Of a stretch of DNA of 64,000 bases, positions 25,726-35,247 are shown piece by piece (the first letter of the stretch is position 1; each line of letters opens with the position of its first letter). Location of the stretch: the NCBI RefSeq assembly GCF_015234515.1, contig NZ_JADGMY010000023.1:392444-456443 (forward strand), in the 5' to 3' direction. Origin of the DNA: Cellulomonas sp. (GTDB lineage Bacteria > Actinomycetota > Actinomycetes > Actinomycetales > Cellulomonadaceae). Below the pieces are notes generated by a model. It was given only the letters and a program-made list of their open reading frames with translations, was not told the origin of the DNA and did not search any database. The position numbers and the translations under genes are program-made.

Positions 25726-28700
25726 ACGATCCCCAGCCCGACATCGCGGTCGTCGGCCTCGCCGGCCGGTTCCCCGGCGCCCCCGACGTCGGCACCTTCT
25801 GGCAGAACCTGCGCGACGGCGTCGACGGCATCAGCCGGTTGCAGGAGGACGAGCTGGTGCGTGCGGGTGTCTCGCGCACGACGCTCGACGACCCCAGGTT
25901 CGTGCCCGCGTGGGGGCGGCTCGACGACGCCGACCTGTTCGACGCCCAGCACTTCGGGTACAGCCGCCGCGAAGCCAGCCTCATGGACCCGCAGCAGCGG
26001 GTGATGCTCGAGGTCGCGTGGCACGCGCTCGAGGACGCCGGGCACGTCCCCGACCGCTTCGACGGGCGCATCGGCGTCTACGCCGGTACCTCCATGTCGA
26101 CGTACCTGCTGGAGGTGCTCCTGCGCGGGCGCGGTCTGCCGCCCGGTCCGGAGGGCCTCGAGCTGCTGGTCGCGAACGACAAGGACTACCTCGCGAGCCG
26201 CGTCAGCTACAAGCTCGGCCTGACCGGGCCCGCCGTGTGCGTGCAGAGCGCGTGCTCGACGTCGCTGCTGGCCGTGCACCTGGCCTGCCAGGCGCTGCTC
26301 GACGACGAGTGCGACATGGCGCTGGCGGGCGGCGTGACCGTGCGCTTCCCGCAGGACACCGGGTACCTCCACACCGAGGGCATGATCCTGTCCCCGGACG
26401 GCCGGTGCCGGCCGTTCGACGCGCAGGCCGCGGGCACGGTGGCCGGCAGCGGGGCCGGCCTGGTCGTCCTTCGTCGGCTCGCCGACGCGCTCGCCGACGG
26501 CGACCGGATCGACGCCGTCATCCGGGGGAGCGCGGCCAACAACGACGGCGCCGCGAAGGTCGGGTACACCGCCCCGAGCGTCACGGGCCAGGCGGCCGTC
26601 GTGCGGGCAGCGCTCGACGCCGCGGGCCTGCGTGCGGGCGACCTCGGGGCGATCGAGGCGCACGGCACCGGCACGCAGCTGGGCGACCCGGTCGAGGTCG
26701 CCGCGCTCGCGAAGGTGTGGTCGCAGGACGCGCCGGTCGCGCCGGGGTCCGTGGTGATCGGCTCGGTGAAGTCCAACATCGGTCACCTGGACTGCGCCGC
26801 GGGAGTCGCGTCGCTCATCAAGGCGGTCCTGCAGGTGCGGCACGGGGAGCTCGTGCCGACGCTCCACTACGCGGACCCGAACCCGCAGATCGACTTGACG
26901 GGCTCGCCGTTCCGCGTCGCGGGTGCGACGGCGCCCTGGCAGCCCGAGGGGCCGCGCCGGATCGGTGTCAGCGCCTTCGGGTTCGGCGGGACGAACGTGC
27001 ACGTGGTGCTCGAGCAGGCGCCGGACCGCCCGACGGGTGCCCAGGCGCCGCGCCCGCTGCTCGTGCCGGTGTCGGCCCGTACGGAGGAGGCCCTGACGGC
27101 GCAGCGCGCGGCCGTCGCGCGGGCCGTCGCCGCGGAGCCCGCGCTGGCGGCCGCGGCGCTCACCCTGCAGCAGGGGCGCACCCACGGGCGGTGGCGCGAC
27201 GCGGTCGTCGCCGCCACCCCGACGGAGGCCGCCGCCGCGCTCGCCGCGCCCCCGCGGCGCGCGGCACGTGCGGTGCCGTCCGGCCGGGGCGCGACGGTGT
27301 GGCTGCTGCCCGGTCAGGGCGCGCAGCGCCCGGGGATGGCCGGGGGCCTGTTCGCCGCGGACGCCGGGTTCGCCGCCGACGTCGAGAGGTGCCTCGAGCT
27401 GTTCGGGCCGCGCGTCGAGGGTGACCTGCGCGGCCTGCTGCTGGACCCCCCGGACGCCGACGGGCGGGCGAGCGCCGCCCTGGCCAGGACGGCCCTGGCG
27501 CAGCCCGCCCTGTTCACGGTCGAGTGGGCGCTCGCGCGGCTCCTCGAACGGTGGGGCGTGCGACGCGCCGCCATGGTCGGGCACAGCGTCGGCGAGCTGA
27601 CCGCAGCCTGCCTCGCCGGGGTCATGGACCTCCCCGACGCCGTCCGCGTCGTCGCGGCCCGGGGCCGGCTGCTCGAGGCGCTGCCCGGCGGGACCATGCT
27701 GTCGGTGGCCGCGGACGCCGCGCGGGTGTCGGCGCTGCTGCCGGACGGGGTCGAGGTGGCGGCCGACAACGGTCCGCGGCTCTGCGTCGTGGCGGGCCCT
27801 TCCGAGGCGGTCGCGCGGTTCGCCGCGACCCTCGACGTCCAGGACGTCGCCCATCGTCCGCTCGTCACCTCCCACGCGTTCCACTCGGCGGCGGTCGAGC
27901 CGGCCATGGGCGAGTTCCGCGAGGTCGTCGCGTCGGTCCGGCTCAGCCCGCCGCGCCGGCCGTACGTCACGGCGGTGACGGGGGAGACCATCACGGCGTC
28001 GCAGGCGACCGACCCCGAGCACTACGTGCGCCACCTGCGCCGGCCCGTCCTGTTCGGCCCCGCGCTGCGACGGGCCCTGGCCCTCCCGGAGGTCGGCGCG
28101 CTCGTCGAGGTGGGGCCCGGGACGGCGCTCGCGAGCATCGCCCGCTCCGAGCCGGCCGCGGCCGGGCTTGCCGTGGTCGCGACGATGCCGGCGGGTGCCC
28201 CCGCGGGCGGTGCCGGCGCCGACGACGACCTGCGCACGCTCCTCGCTGCCGTGGGCGAGCTGTGGTCCGCGGGCACCGACGTGGCGTGGGAGGCGTTCGC
28301 CCCGGCGACCACGCCGGGCGCACCGCGTCGCACGGCACTGCCGGGCACGTCGTTCGGGCGCCGCCGGTACTGGCTCGACGACGCAGCCGGGGAGGCGGGC
28401 GACCCGACGGACGACGCCCGGACCGCTGACGTCGCCCCGCCCGCGGGTGACCCGGCGGCCGAGTCCGTGGCGGCGACCCCGGACGCTCCGCGCCCCGCCC
28501 CCGCGCGGCCCGACGACCGGCCCGACCTCGGCACGGCGTACGAGGCGCCGCGCACCGCGATGGAGCGCTGCGTCGCGGGCGTGTGGGAGGACCTGCTGGA
28601 GGTCGCGCCCATCGGCCGGGACGACGCGTTCGTCGAGATGGGTGGCAACTCGCTCGTCGCGACCAAGGTCGTCGCGTCGCTCGCGCGGCTGACCGGCGTC

Positions 28701-31700
28701 GAGGTGCCGCTGCGCAGGCTCGTCGGCGCCGCGACCGTCGAGGCGCTCGCGGCCGTCGTGACCGAGCTCGGAGGACGTGCCCCCGGGGCGGACGCCGACG
28801 CCCGCGTCACGGCCGGCACCGACGACGACGCCCTGCCGCGCGCCGTGCCGGACCCCGACGCCCTGCACGAGCCGTTCCCGCTGAGCGAGATCCAGCAGGT
28901 GCAGTGGCTCGGACGGCTGAGCAGCTTCGCGCTCGGCAACGTCGGCGCGCACATGTACTGGGAGGTCGACGCGACGGACCTCGACCTGGCGGCGCTCGGT
29001 GCGGCCCTGCAGCGGCTGGTCGAGCGCCACGCGATGCTGCGTGCGGTGATCCGCGAGGACGGCATGCAGCAGGTGCTGCCGGACGTCGGACCGTACGTGA
29101 TCGACGTGACGGACCTGCGGGACGCCGAGCCCACGCGCCGCGACGACCACCTCGCGCGGCTGCGGGACGGGATCTCCCACGAGATGCGGCCCCTGGACCG
29201 CTGGCCGCTGTTCGACGTGCGCGCGGTGCTCCTGCCGGGGGGCGTCACCCGGCTCTTCCTCAGCTTCGAGCTCGTCATGGCGGACATGGGCAGCGTCCGG
29301 ATCCTGCTGCGCGACTGGCGCGCGCTCTACGAGCACCCGGAGCGCGAGCTGCCGCCGCTGGCCCTGTCGTTCCGCGACTACCAGCTCGCGGCCGCGCGCG
29401 CGAAGGAGACCCCGCGGTACCGGCGCAGCCTGCAGTACTGGAAGGAGCGCGTCGCGCAGCTGCCACCTGCGCCCGACCTGCCGCTGGCGGTGGCGCCCGA
29501 GGACATCGACGCCCCGCGGTTCACCCCGCGCACGGCGCGGGTCGAGCGCGAGGTGTGGAACCGCGTGACCGCACGGGCGGCGGGGCACGGGCTGACCGCG
29601 TCGACCGTCCTGCTGGCGGTCTACGCGATGGTGCTGGGCCGGTGGAGCCGCGGCGCGGCGTTCACGCTCAACGTCACGAGCAACGTCCGCCTCCCGCTGC
29701 ACGAGGAGGTCGACGACATCGCCGGGGGCTTCGCGTCCTTCGGGCTGCTGCCGGTGGACCTGACGGGCGGACCCAGCGTCCTGGACGTGGCGCGCGCGCT
29801 GCAGGAGCGCAGCTGGGAGGACCTGGAGCACCGCTGGGTGAACGGCGTCGACGTGCTCCGTGAGCTCGCCCGCGTGCGGGGCGACGCGTCCGGCGCGCTC
29901 ATGCCGGTCGTGTTCACCAGCACCCTGGTCAACACCGTGGGCGAGGACCGCACGTCGATGGTCGACTGGCTCGGGGAGCTCGAGCACGAGATCATCCAGA
30001 CCCCCCAGGTGTGGCTCGACGCCGCGGCGCTGCAGGTCGAGGCCGGTCTCGTCCTGGGCTTCCCCGCGGTCGACGGGCTGTTCCGCGAGGGCGTCGTCGA
30101 CGCGATGTTCGCGGCCTACCTCGACCTCGTCACGCGCCTCGGTGCACCCGACGACACGAGCGCGTGGTCGGACCACCCCGACCTGCTGCCCCCCGCGGAC
30201 CGCGAGCTCGCGGCCCGCTGCAACGCGACGGCCGGTCCGGTGCCCGAGGGCCTGCTCCACTCCGCCGTCGTCGCGCAGGCGCTCGCCCGGCCCGACGACG
30301 TCGCGGTCGTCGACGCGCACGGGCAGACGACGTTCGGCGAGCTCTACTCCCGCGCGTGCGGTCTCGCGTGGCAGCTGCGCGAGCTGGGGGTCGGTCCCGG
30401 GCAGCGCGTGGGCATCGTGCTCGACAAGTCGACCGAGCAGGTTGTGGCGGCCCTGGGGGTGCTGCTCGCCGGCGCCGCCTACCTGCCCGTCGACGCGTCC
30501 GCCCCGCCGGCCCGCCAGAACCAGGTCCTCGAGCTCGGGCGGTGTCGGGTCGCCCTCGCGTCGACCGGCGACGACCGCGTGCGTCCGGCGGGCGTCGAGG
30601 TCCTCCGGGTGCCGCAGGGCGCGGGAGGGCCGCGCCGCGACGACGCCCCGCGGTGGGTGGGCGACGCGGGGGACACGGCGTACGTCATCTTCACGTCCGG
30701 GTCGACGGGGACGCCCAAGGGTGTCGTGATGTCCCACCGTGCTGCCCTCAACACGTGCGTCGACGTCGACGAGCGGTTCGGTGTCGGCCCGCAGGACGCG
30801 GTCCTGGGGCTGTCGTCGCTCGGCTTCGACCTGTCGGTCTGGGACGTGTTCGGAGTGCTCGGCGCCGGTGGTCGGCTCGTGCTGCCCGCACCCGCGGAGC
30901 GGCGCGACCCCGGCCGGTGGCTGGAGCTGGTCCGCACGCACGGCGTGACGGTCTGGAACTCCGTGCCGGCGCTCATGCAGATGCTGGTCGAGCACGCCGA
31001 GGGCGCGGCGCCGGGCGGCGAGCCGACAGGTCTGCGGCTCGCGCTGCTGAGCGGGGACTGGGTCCCCGTGGACCTCGCGGACCGGGTGCGCGCCGTCGCA
31101 CCCGGCTGCCGGGTGGTGAGTCTGGGTGGCGCGACGGAGGCCGGCATCTGGTCCGTGGCGTTCGAGATCGGGACCACCGACCCGGCCTGGGACTCCGTCC
31201 CGTACGGGACGCCGCTGCGCAACCAGACGCTGCACGTCCTGGACCACGACCTGGCCGAGTGCCCGGTGCAGGTGACGGGCGAGCTGTACATCGGCGGTGC
31301 CGGGCTCGCCGACGGCTACTGGGACGACCCGGAGCGGACCGCTGCGGCGTTCGTCGTGCACCCGGCGACGGGTGAGCGGCTGTACCGGACCGGGGACCTC
31401 GTGCGTCGCCGCCCCGACGGTGTGCTCGAGTTCCTCGGCCGGGTCGACACCCAGGTGAAGGTCGGTGGGTACCGCATCGAGCTGGGCGAGATCGAGGCGG
31501 CGGCGGTGCGGCACCCGGCCGTGCTCGCGGCCGTGGCCGCCGCCACCGGCGGACGCCACCACCGTCGGCTCGTGGCGGGCGTCGTGCTCGCACCCGACGC
31601 GACGGCCGACGCGCCCGCGGACGAGGTCCTGGCGGACGTGGTCGCGTACCTGGGGCGCGTGCTGCCGCCGTACATGGTGCCCACGACGACCGCCCTGCTG

Positions 31701-33287
31701 CCGGCCGTGCCGTTGTCCGCCAACGGCAAGGTCGACCGGGACCGTGCGGTCGACCTGCTGGGTGGGGCCGGGCAGACCGCCCCCACCGCACCCCGGCCTG
31801 CGCTGACGGCGGCTGCCCAGCGGCTCGCAGCGATCGCGTGCGAGGTCCTGGGGGTGACGGAGGTCGACCCGTGGGCCAGCTTCTTCGAGCTCGGCGGCGA
31901 CTCGATCGCCGGCGTCCGGGTCGTCAACCGCGCCGTGCGCGACGGCATGCCGGTGGTGCTCCAGGACCTGTTCGAGGCGACGTCCGTCGCGGGGCTCGGT
32001 GCGCTCGTCGAGGAGCGCGACGCGCAGCGGGACGTGGTCCTGGCGCAGGAGGACGCGCCCCTCACGCCCTGGCAGGTCCGCCTCGCGTCCGCCGGGCACG
32101 GGGGCGCGGGCGTGTTCCGTGTCGAGATCCCGGTGCCGGCCGACGCGTGCGCCGAGGTCGTCCGCTCCGCGCTGCAGCACGTGACCCAGGCGCACGACGC
32201 GCTGCGCACGCGCGTGGTGGACGACGGTGACGGCACGCCGCGTCAGGTCGTCGTCCCGGTGGGCGAGGAGGCTGACGTCCCGGTCGTGGACCTGGGCGTG
32301 CTCGACGCCGGGCGTCGGGACGCGGCCGTCGACGAGGTCGTCGCGCAGCTGTGCGACGAGCTCGCCCTGGCGACCGGACCGGTGGCCCGCGTGGTGCTCC
32401 TCGACCTCGGCCCCGACGGGCGACGACTGCTGTGGGTGCTGCACGAGGTCGTCGTGGACGGCCCCTCGTGCCGTGTGCTCGCCGACGACCTGCTGCGCGC
32501 GACCCTGGCGGTCGCTGCCGGCGAGGCACCCCCGGCCCACCTCGGGGAGGACTCCTTCGCGGCGTGGGCGTCGGAGCAGCGGGCGGCGTGCGACGCCGGC
32601 GCGCCGCCACCGGCGCTGCCGCCGGGCGCCGTCGCGGCCGTGACGTGGGACCGGATCGCCACGTCGGCGATGGTCGAGGCGGCGTGGCGCTCGGACCGCG
32701 CCGAGCCGACCGACCTGCTCCTCGCGGCCCTGGCGCACGCCGAGCCCACGGCACCGGTCGTGCTCGTCGCCGACGGCCGCGAGGCCGTGACGGGCCGCGC
32801 GCTGCGGCGCACCGCGGGGGCGTTCGGGCAGCCGGTGCGCGTCCCGGAGCCCGCCGGTACGTCGACGGACCTCCTCGACGTGCTCCGCGACGCTAAACGG
32901 CGCCGACGCGACGCGCTGCACCGACGCGACGCGGCGGACGGGTCCGAGGAGGGTGTCGTGCTGCACCTGGTCGACGGCCGTCGGCTCGACGCACCGGACG
33001 GGCCGGTCGTGCTGGAGCACGTCCCCGGGGCGGCGCGCACGCACCGGCGCGCGGTGACCGCCGGGCTCTCCGCAGGGCGGTTGCGCCTCGTGGTGACGGC
33101 GGACGGCCAGGACGAGGCGCACGACCTCGCCACGCGCCTGGTGACGGCGCTGGGCGAGATCGCGCACCGCTGCGACGAGGCCGAGGCGGGGGCCGGCGCC
33201 CGCGCCGCGGACTTCCCGGTGTCCGGGCTCGACGACGACGAGCTGGCGGGTCTGCTCGCCGCGCTCGGTGAGGGGAGCACCCGGTGA
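25722..33287 (+). CDS. KS-AT-ACP-Cy-A(Cys)-PCP-C* hybrid PKS/NRPS
   Basis: 2521 aa. The KS has C178 (QSACSTS), H314 (EAHGTGT) and H355 (NIGH). The AT has S622 in GHSVGE and HAFH at 718-721, indicating malonyl-CoA. The ACP has Ser977 (GGNSL). No KR, DH, ER or MT lies between, so a beta-ketone should remain. The Cy domain (about 1050-1480) reads E1183-D1188-S1191 where DxxxxDxxS is usual. The A domain (FDLSVWDVFG from 1702) reads D-L-W-N-L-S-L-I-W, cysteine-like. The PCP has Ser2061. The last 440 residues are condensation-like, but HHxxxDG reads H2241-E-V-V-V-D-G, so the catalytic His is Glu. It extends the acyl-thiazoline by one malonate and adds a second thiazoline. Confidence 0.92.
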   Translation: MNDPQPDIAVVGLAGRFPGAPDVGTFWQNLRDGVDGISRLQEDELVRAGVSRTTLDDPRFVPAWGRLDDADLFDAQHFGYSRREASLMDPQQRVMLEVAWHALEDAGHVPDRFDGRIGVYAGTSMSTYLLEVLLRGRGLPPGPEGLELLVANDKDYLASRVSYKLGLTGPAVCVQSACSTSLLAVHLACQALLDDECDMALAGGVTVRFPQDTGYLHTEGMILSPDGRCRPFDAQAAGTVAGSGAGLVVLRRLADALADGDRIDAVIRGSAANNDGAAKVGYTAPSVTGQAAVVRAALDAAGLRAGDLGAIEAHGTGTQLGDPVEVAALAKVWSQDAPVAPGSVVIGSVKSNIGHLDCAAGVASLIKAVLQVRHGELVPTLHYADPNPQIDLTGSPFRVAGATAPWQPEGPRRIGVSAFGFGGTNVHVVLEQAPDRPTGAQAPRPLLVPVSARTEEALTAQRAAVARAVAAEPALAAAALTLQQGRTHGRWRDAVVAATPTEAAAALAAPPRRAARAVPSGRGATVWLLPGQGAQRPGMAGGLFAADAGFAADVERCLELFGPRVEGDLRGLLLDPPDADGRASAALARTALAQPALFTVEWALARLLERWGVRRAAMVGHSVGELTAACLAGVMDLPDAVRVVAARGRLLEALPGGTMLSVAADAARVSALLPDGVEVAADNGPRLCVVAGPSEAVARFAATLDVQDVAHRPLVTSHAFHSAAVEPAMGEFREVVASVRLSPPRRPYVTAVTGETITASQATDPEHYVRHLRRPVLFGPALRRALALPEVGALVEVGPGTALASIARSEPAAAGLAVVATMPAGAPAGGAGADDDLRTLLAAVGELWSAGTDVAWEAFAPATTPGAPRRTALPGTSFGRRRYWLDDAAGEAGDPTDDARTADVAPPAGDPAAESVAATPDAPRPAPARPDDRPDLGTAYEAPRTAMERCVAGVWEDLLEVAPIGRDDAFVEMGGNSLVATKVVASLARLTGVEVPLRRLVGAATVEALAAVVTELGGRAPGADADARVTAGTDDDALPRAVPDPDALHEPFPLSEIQQVQWLGRLSSFALGNVGAHMYWEVDATDLDLAALGAALQRLVERHAMLRAVIREDGMQQVLPDVGPYVIDVTDLRDAEPTRRDDHLARLRDGISHEMRPLDRWPLFDVRAVLLPGGVTRLFLSFELVMADMGSVRILLRDWRALYEHPERELPPLALSFRDYQLAAARAKETPRYRRSLQYWKERVAQLPPAPDLPLAVAPEDIDAPRFTPRTARVEREVWNRVTARAAGHGLTASTVLLAVYAMVLGRWSRGAAFTLNVTSNVRLPLHEEVDDIAGGFASFGLLPVDLTGGPSVLDVARALQERSWEDLEHRWVNGVDVLRELARVRGDASGALMPVVFTSTLVNTVGEDRTSMVDWLGELEHEIIQTPQVWLDAAALQVEAGLVLGFPAVDGLFREGVVDAMFAAYLDLVTRLGAPDDTSAWSDHPDLLPPADRELAARCNATAGPVPEGLLHSAVVAQALARPDDVAVVDAHGQTTFGELYSRACGLAWQLRELGVGPGQRVGIVLDKSTEQVVAALGVLLAGAAYLPVDASAPPARQNQVLELGRCRVALASTGDDRVRPAGVEVLRVPQGAGGPRRDDAPRWVGDAGDTAYVIFTSGSTGTPKGVVMSHRAALNTCVDVDERFGVGPQDAVLGLSSLGFDLSVWDVFGVLGAGGRLVLPAPAERRDPGRWLELVRTHGVTVWNSVPALMQMLVEHAEGAAPGGEPTGLRLALLSGDWVPVDLADRVRAVAPGCRVVSLGGATEAGIWSVAFEIGTTDPAWDSVPYGTPLRNQTLHVLDHDLAECPVQVTGELYIGGAGLADGYWDDPERTAAAFVVHPATGERLYRTGDLVRRRPDGVLEFLGRVDTQVKVGGYRIELGEIEAAAVRHPAVLAAVAAATGGRHHRRLVAGVVLAPDATADAPADEVLADVVAYLGRVLPPYMVPTTTALLPAVPLSANGKVDRDRAVDLLGGAGQTAPTAPRPALTAAAQRLAAIACEVLGVTEVDPWASFFELGGDSIAGVRVVNRAVRDGMPVVLQDLFEATSVAGLGALVEERDAQRDVVLAQEDAPLTPWQVRLASAGHGGAGVFRVEIPVPADACAEVVRSALQHVTQAHDALRTRVVDDGDGTPRQVVVPVGEEADVPVVDLGVLDAGRRDAAVDEVVAQLCDELALATGPVARVVLLDLGPDGRRLLWVLHEVVVDGPSCRVLADDLLRATLAVAAGEAPPAHLGEDSFAAWASEQRAACDAGAPPPALPPGAVAAVTWDRIATSAMVEAAWRSDRAEPTDLLLAALAHAEPTAPVVLVADGREAVTGRALRRTAGAFGQPVRVPEPAGTSTDLLDVLRDAKRRRRDALHRRDAADGSEEGVVLHLVDGRRLDAPDGPVVLEHVPGAARTHRRAVTAGLSAGRLRLVVTADGQDEAHDLATRLVTALGEIAHRCDEAEAGAGARAADFPVSGLDDDELAGLLAALGEGSTR

Positions 33288-34522
33288 CCGCGCCGGTCGT
33301 GGCAGCGCCCGTCGTCCGGTCCCTGTCGTCCACGCGCGGCACGGGCGCCCCGACCCTGGTGTCCGCGGCGGTCCTGACGCCCGAGCGCGAGCAGTGGCGG
33401 TCCCTGGTCCGCGACCTGGCCAGCTCCCACGTCGCACCGCGGTCGGCGGGGATGGACGCCGCCGCCCGGTTCGACCCGGAGCTGCTGGCCCTGCTCGGTG
33501 ACACGGGCCTGCTCGGCATCCAGGTGCCCCGCGCGTACGGCGGGCGCGGTGGGGACCTGCTCGACGTGATGATCGCGATCGAGGAGCTCAGCCGCGTCGA
33601 CCCCGCGGTCGGCGTGCTCGTCGACGTGCAGAACGCCCTGGTGGCCGCCACGCTGCTGCGACGCGGGACCGGTGACCAGCAGCGGCTGCACCTGCCCCGC
33701 CTGGCCACGGGGACGGTCGGTGCCTTCGCACTCTCGGAGCAGGACGCGGGCAGCGACGCGTTCGCGATGTCGACGACCGCGCTGCCCGACGGCGACGGCT
33801 ACCGGCTGCGGGGTCGCAAAGCGTGGACGTCGAGCGCCCGGGAGGCCGGGCTGTTCATCGTGTTCGCCCAGGTGCGGCAGGAGGAGGGCGGCACCGCTCC
33901 GGGTCGGGTCACCGCGTTCCTCGTCGAGCGGGACCGGCCCGGTCTGACGGTCGGCGAGCCCGCCCGCACGCTCGGCCTGCGCGCCAGCTCGACGTGCGAC
34001 GTCGTCCTCGACGACGTGCGCGTCCGTCAGCAGGACGTGCTCGGCGAAGTGGGGGGTGGTGACCTGCTGGCGGTCGAGGCGCTCGACGTCGGCAAGATCG
34101 GGATCGCCGCGCAGCTCCTGGGCCTCGCGCACGGTGCGCTCGACGCCGCGGTCGCGTACGCGCGCACCCGTCGGCAGTTCGGCGCCCCGATCGCGACGTA
34201 CCAGGGCGTGCAGTTCCCCCTCGCGCAGCTCGCGGCCGAGCTGCGCGGCGTGCGTCTGCTGGTGCACGACGCGATCGCGCTCGTCGACCACCCGGACCCG
34301 GCGGAGCGGATGTGCGCGGCGGCGGCGGCGAAGCTCCTGGCGTCGCAGGTCGCCGAGCGCGCGGCGTCGCAGGCCGTCGAGACGCTCGGCGGCGCGGGGT
34401 TCACCGACGCGCACCCCGTCGAGCGTCTCTACCGCGACGCCAAGGTCGGCACGATCTACGAAGGGACGACGAACATGCAGCTGCGGACGATCGCCTCGGT
34501 CATCCTCGGAGGTGCCCGATGA
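33284..34522 (+). CDS. Acyl-CoA dehydrogenase-like flavoprotein
   Basis: 412 aa. It has the full three-domain ACAD fold: GLLGIQVPRAYGGRGGDLLD, the FAD-contacting LSEQDAGSDAFAMSTTA, WTSSAREAG, and the C-terminal YEGTTNMQLRTIA with the catalytic Glu. A roughly 30-residue N-terminal extension precedes the ACAD core. It is translationally coupled to both neighbours, so it acts in the pathway. It may desaturate the carrier-bound acyl chain, as ACADs do in several lipopeptide pathways, or oxidise a thiazoline, since no NRPS oxidase domain is present. Both roles are inferences. Confidence 0.88.
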   Translation: MTAPVVAAPVVRSLSSTRGTGAPTLVSAAVLTPEREQWRSLVRDLASSHVAPRSAGMDAAARFDPELLALLGDTGLLGIQVPRAYGGRGGDLLDVMIAIEELSRVDPAVGVLVDVQNALVAATLLRRGTGDQQRLHLPRLATGTVGAFALSEQDAGSDAFAMSTTALPDGDGYRLRGRKAWTSSAREAGLFIVFAQVRQEEGGTAPGRVTAFLVERDRPGLTVGEPARTLGLRASSTCDVVLDDVRVRQQDVLGEVGGGDLLAVEALDVGKIGIAAQLLGLAHGALDAAVAYARTRRQFGAPIATYQGVQFPLAQLAAELRGVRLLVHDAIALVDHPDPAERMCAAAAAKLLASQVAERAASQAVETLGGAGFTDAHPVERLYRDAKVGTIYEGTTNMQLRTIASVILGGAR

Positions 34523-35247
34523 CGGCGTTGTTCTGCCTGCCGTACGCGGGAGGCTCGGCCCGGGTCTTCGAGGACTGGGCGCCCGTGCTGGCGCCCGGCG
34601 TCGAGGTCGTGCCGCTCGAGCTGCCGGGGCGTGGGACGCGGCTGCGGGAGGAGCCGGTGGACCGGCTGGAGCCGCTCGTGCGCGACGTCGTCGGTCAGGT
34701 GCTCGGTGCCGTCGGGCCGTTCGCCGCCGCGCCGGTCGCGCTGCTGGGCTACAGCTACGGCTCGGTCCTCGCGTTCGAGACCGCCCGGCGGCTCGAGCAC
34801 GTCCACGGGCTGCGGGTCGACCACCTGGTGGTCGCGGCGATGCGCGGCCCACGCTGGCCCGGGCCCGTCGTCACGACCGCGAGCCTGACGTCGCGTGGCC
34901 TGCGTGAACGACTGGGGCGCCTCAACGGGACGGCGACCGAGCTGCTGACGGACGATGCGTTCATGGCGCTGCTGGAGCCGGTGCTGCGCGCCGACTTCGC
35001 CGTCGCCGACGCCTACCAGTGGCGGGACGGCCCGGGCATCTCGTGCCCCGTGACCGCGCTGGGTGGTGACGCGGACCGCTCCGTGAGCGTCGCCGCGCTC
35101 GACGCGTGGGCCGACGCGACGAGCGGCGCGTTCGCCCGGCACGTGCTTCCCGGTGACCACTTCTTCCTCCGCCCCGCGCGCGACGAGCTGCTCCGGCTGC
35201 TCGCCGCGGTCCTGCGGCCGGCGCCGATCGAGCAGGAGGTCGCGTGA
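34519..35247 (+). CDS. Type II thioesterase
   Basis: 242 aa from ATG 34519 (ATGA overlap with the dehydrogenase). LFCLPYAGGSARVFEDWAPV and VVPLELPGRGTRLREEPVD are hallmarks of the GrsT/TEII family. The nucleophile elbow is GYSYGS rather than the usual GHSMGA. GGDAD and GDHFFLRP supply Asp and His. It clears misprimed carrier proteins of the assembly line. It is unlikely to be the releasing enzyme, because the next protein ends in a reductase domain. Confidence 0.92.
   Translation: MTALFCLPYAGGSARVFEDWAPVLAPGVEVVPLELPGRGTRLREEPVDRLEPLVRDVVGQVLGAVGPFAAAPVALLGYSYGSVLAFETARRLEHVHGLRVDHLVVAAMRGPRWPGPVVTTASLTSRGLRERLGRLNGTATELLTDDAFMALLEPVLRADFAVADAYQWRDGPGISCPVTALGGDADRSVSVAALDAWADATSGAFARHVLPGDHFFLRPARDELLRLLAAVLRPAPIEQEVA

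Noticed and set aside
25092..33437. Very long antisense frame of about 2781 aa opposite the PKS/NRPS
   Set aside because: Low-complexity Arg/Pro/Gly composition, no domain motif, and fully covered by a sense-strand protein with intact catalytic motifs. It is a GC-bias shadow frame.
34519..35247. Product-releasing thioesterase
   Set aside because: It is a separate TEII-type protein (GrsT family), and the last NRPS protein carries an intact reductase domain for release.
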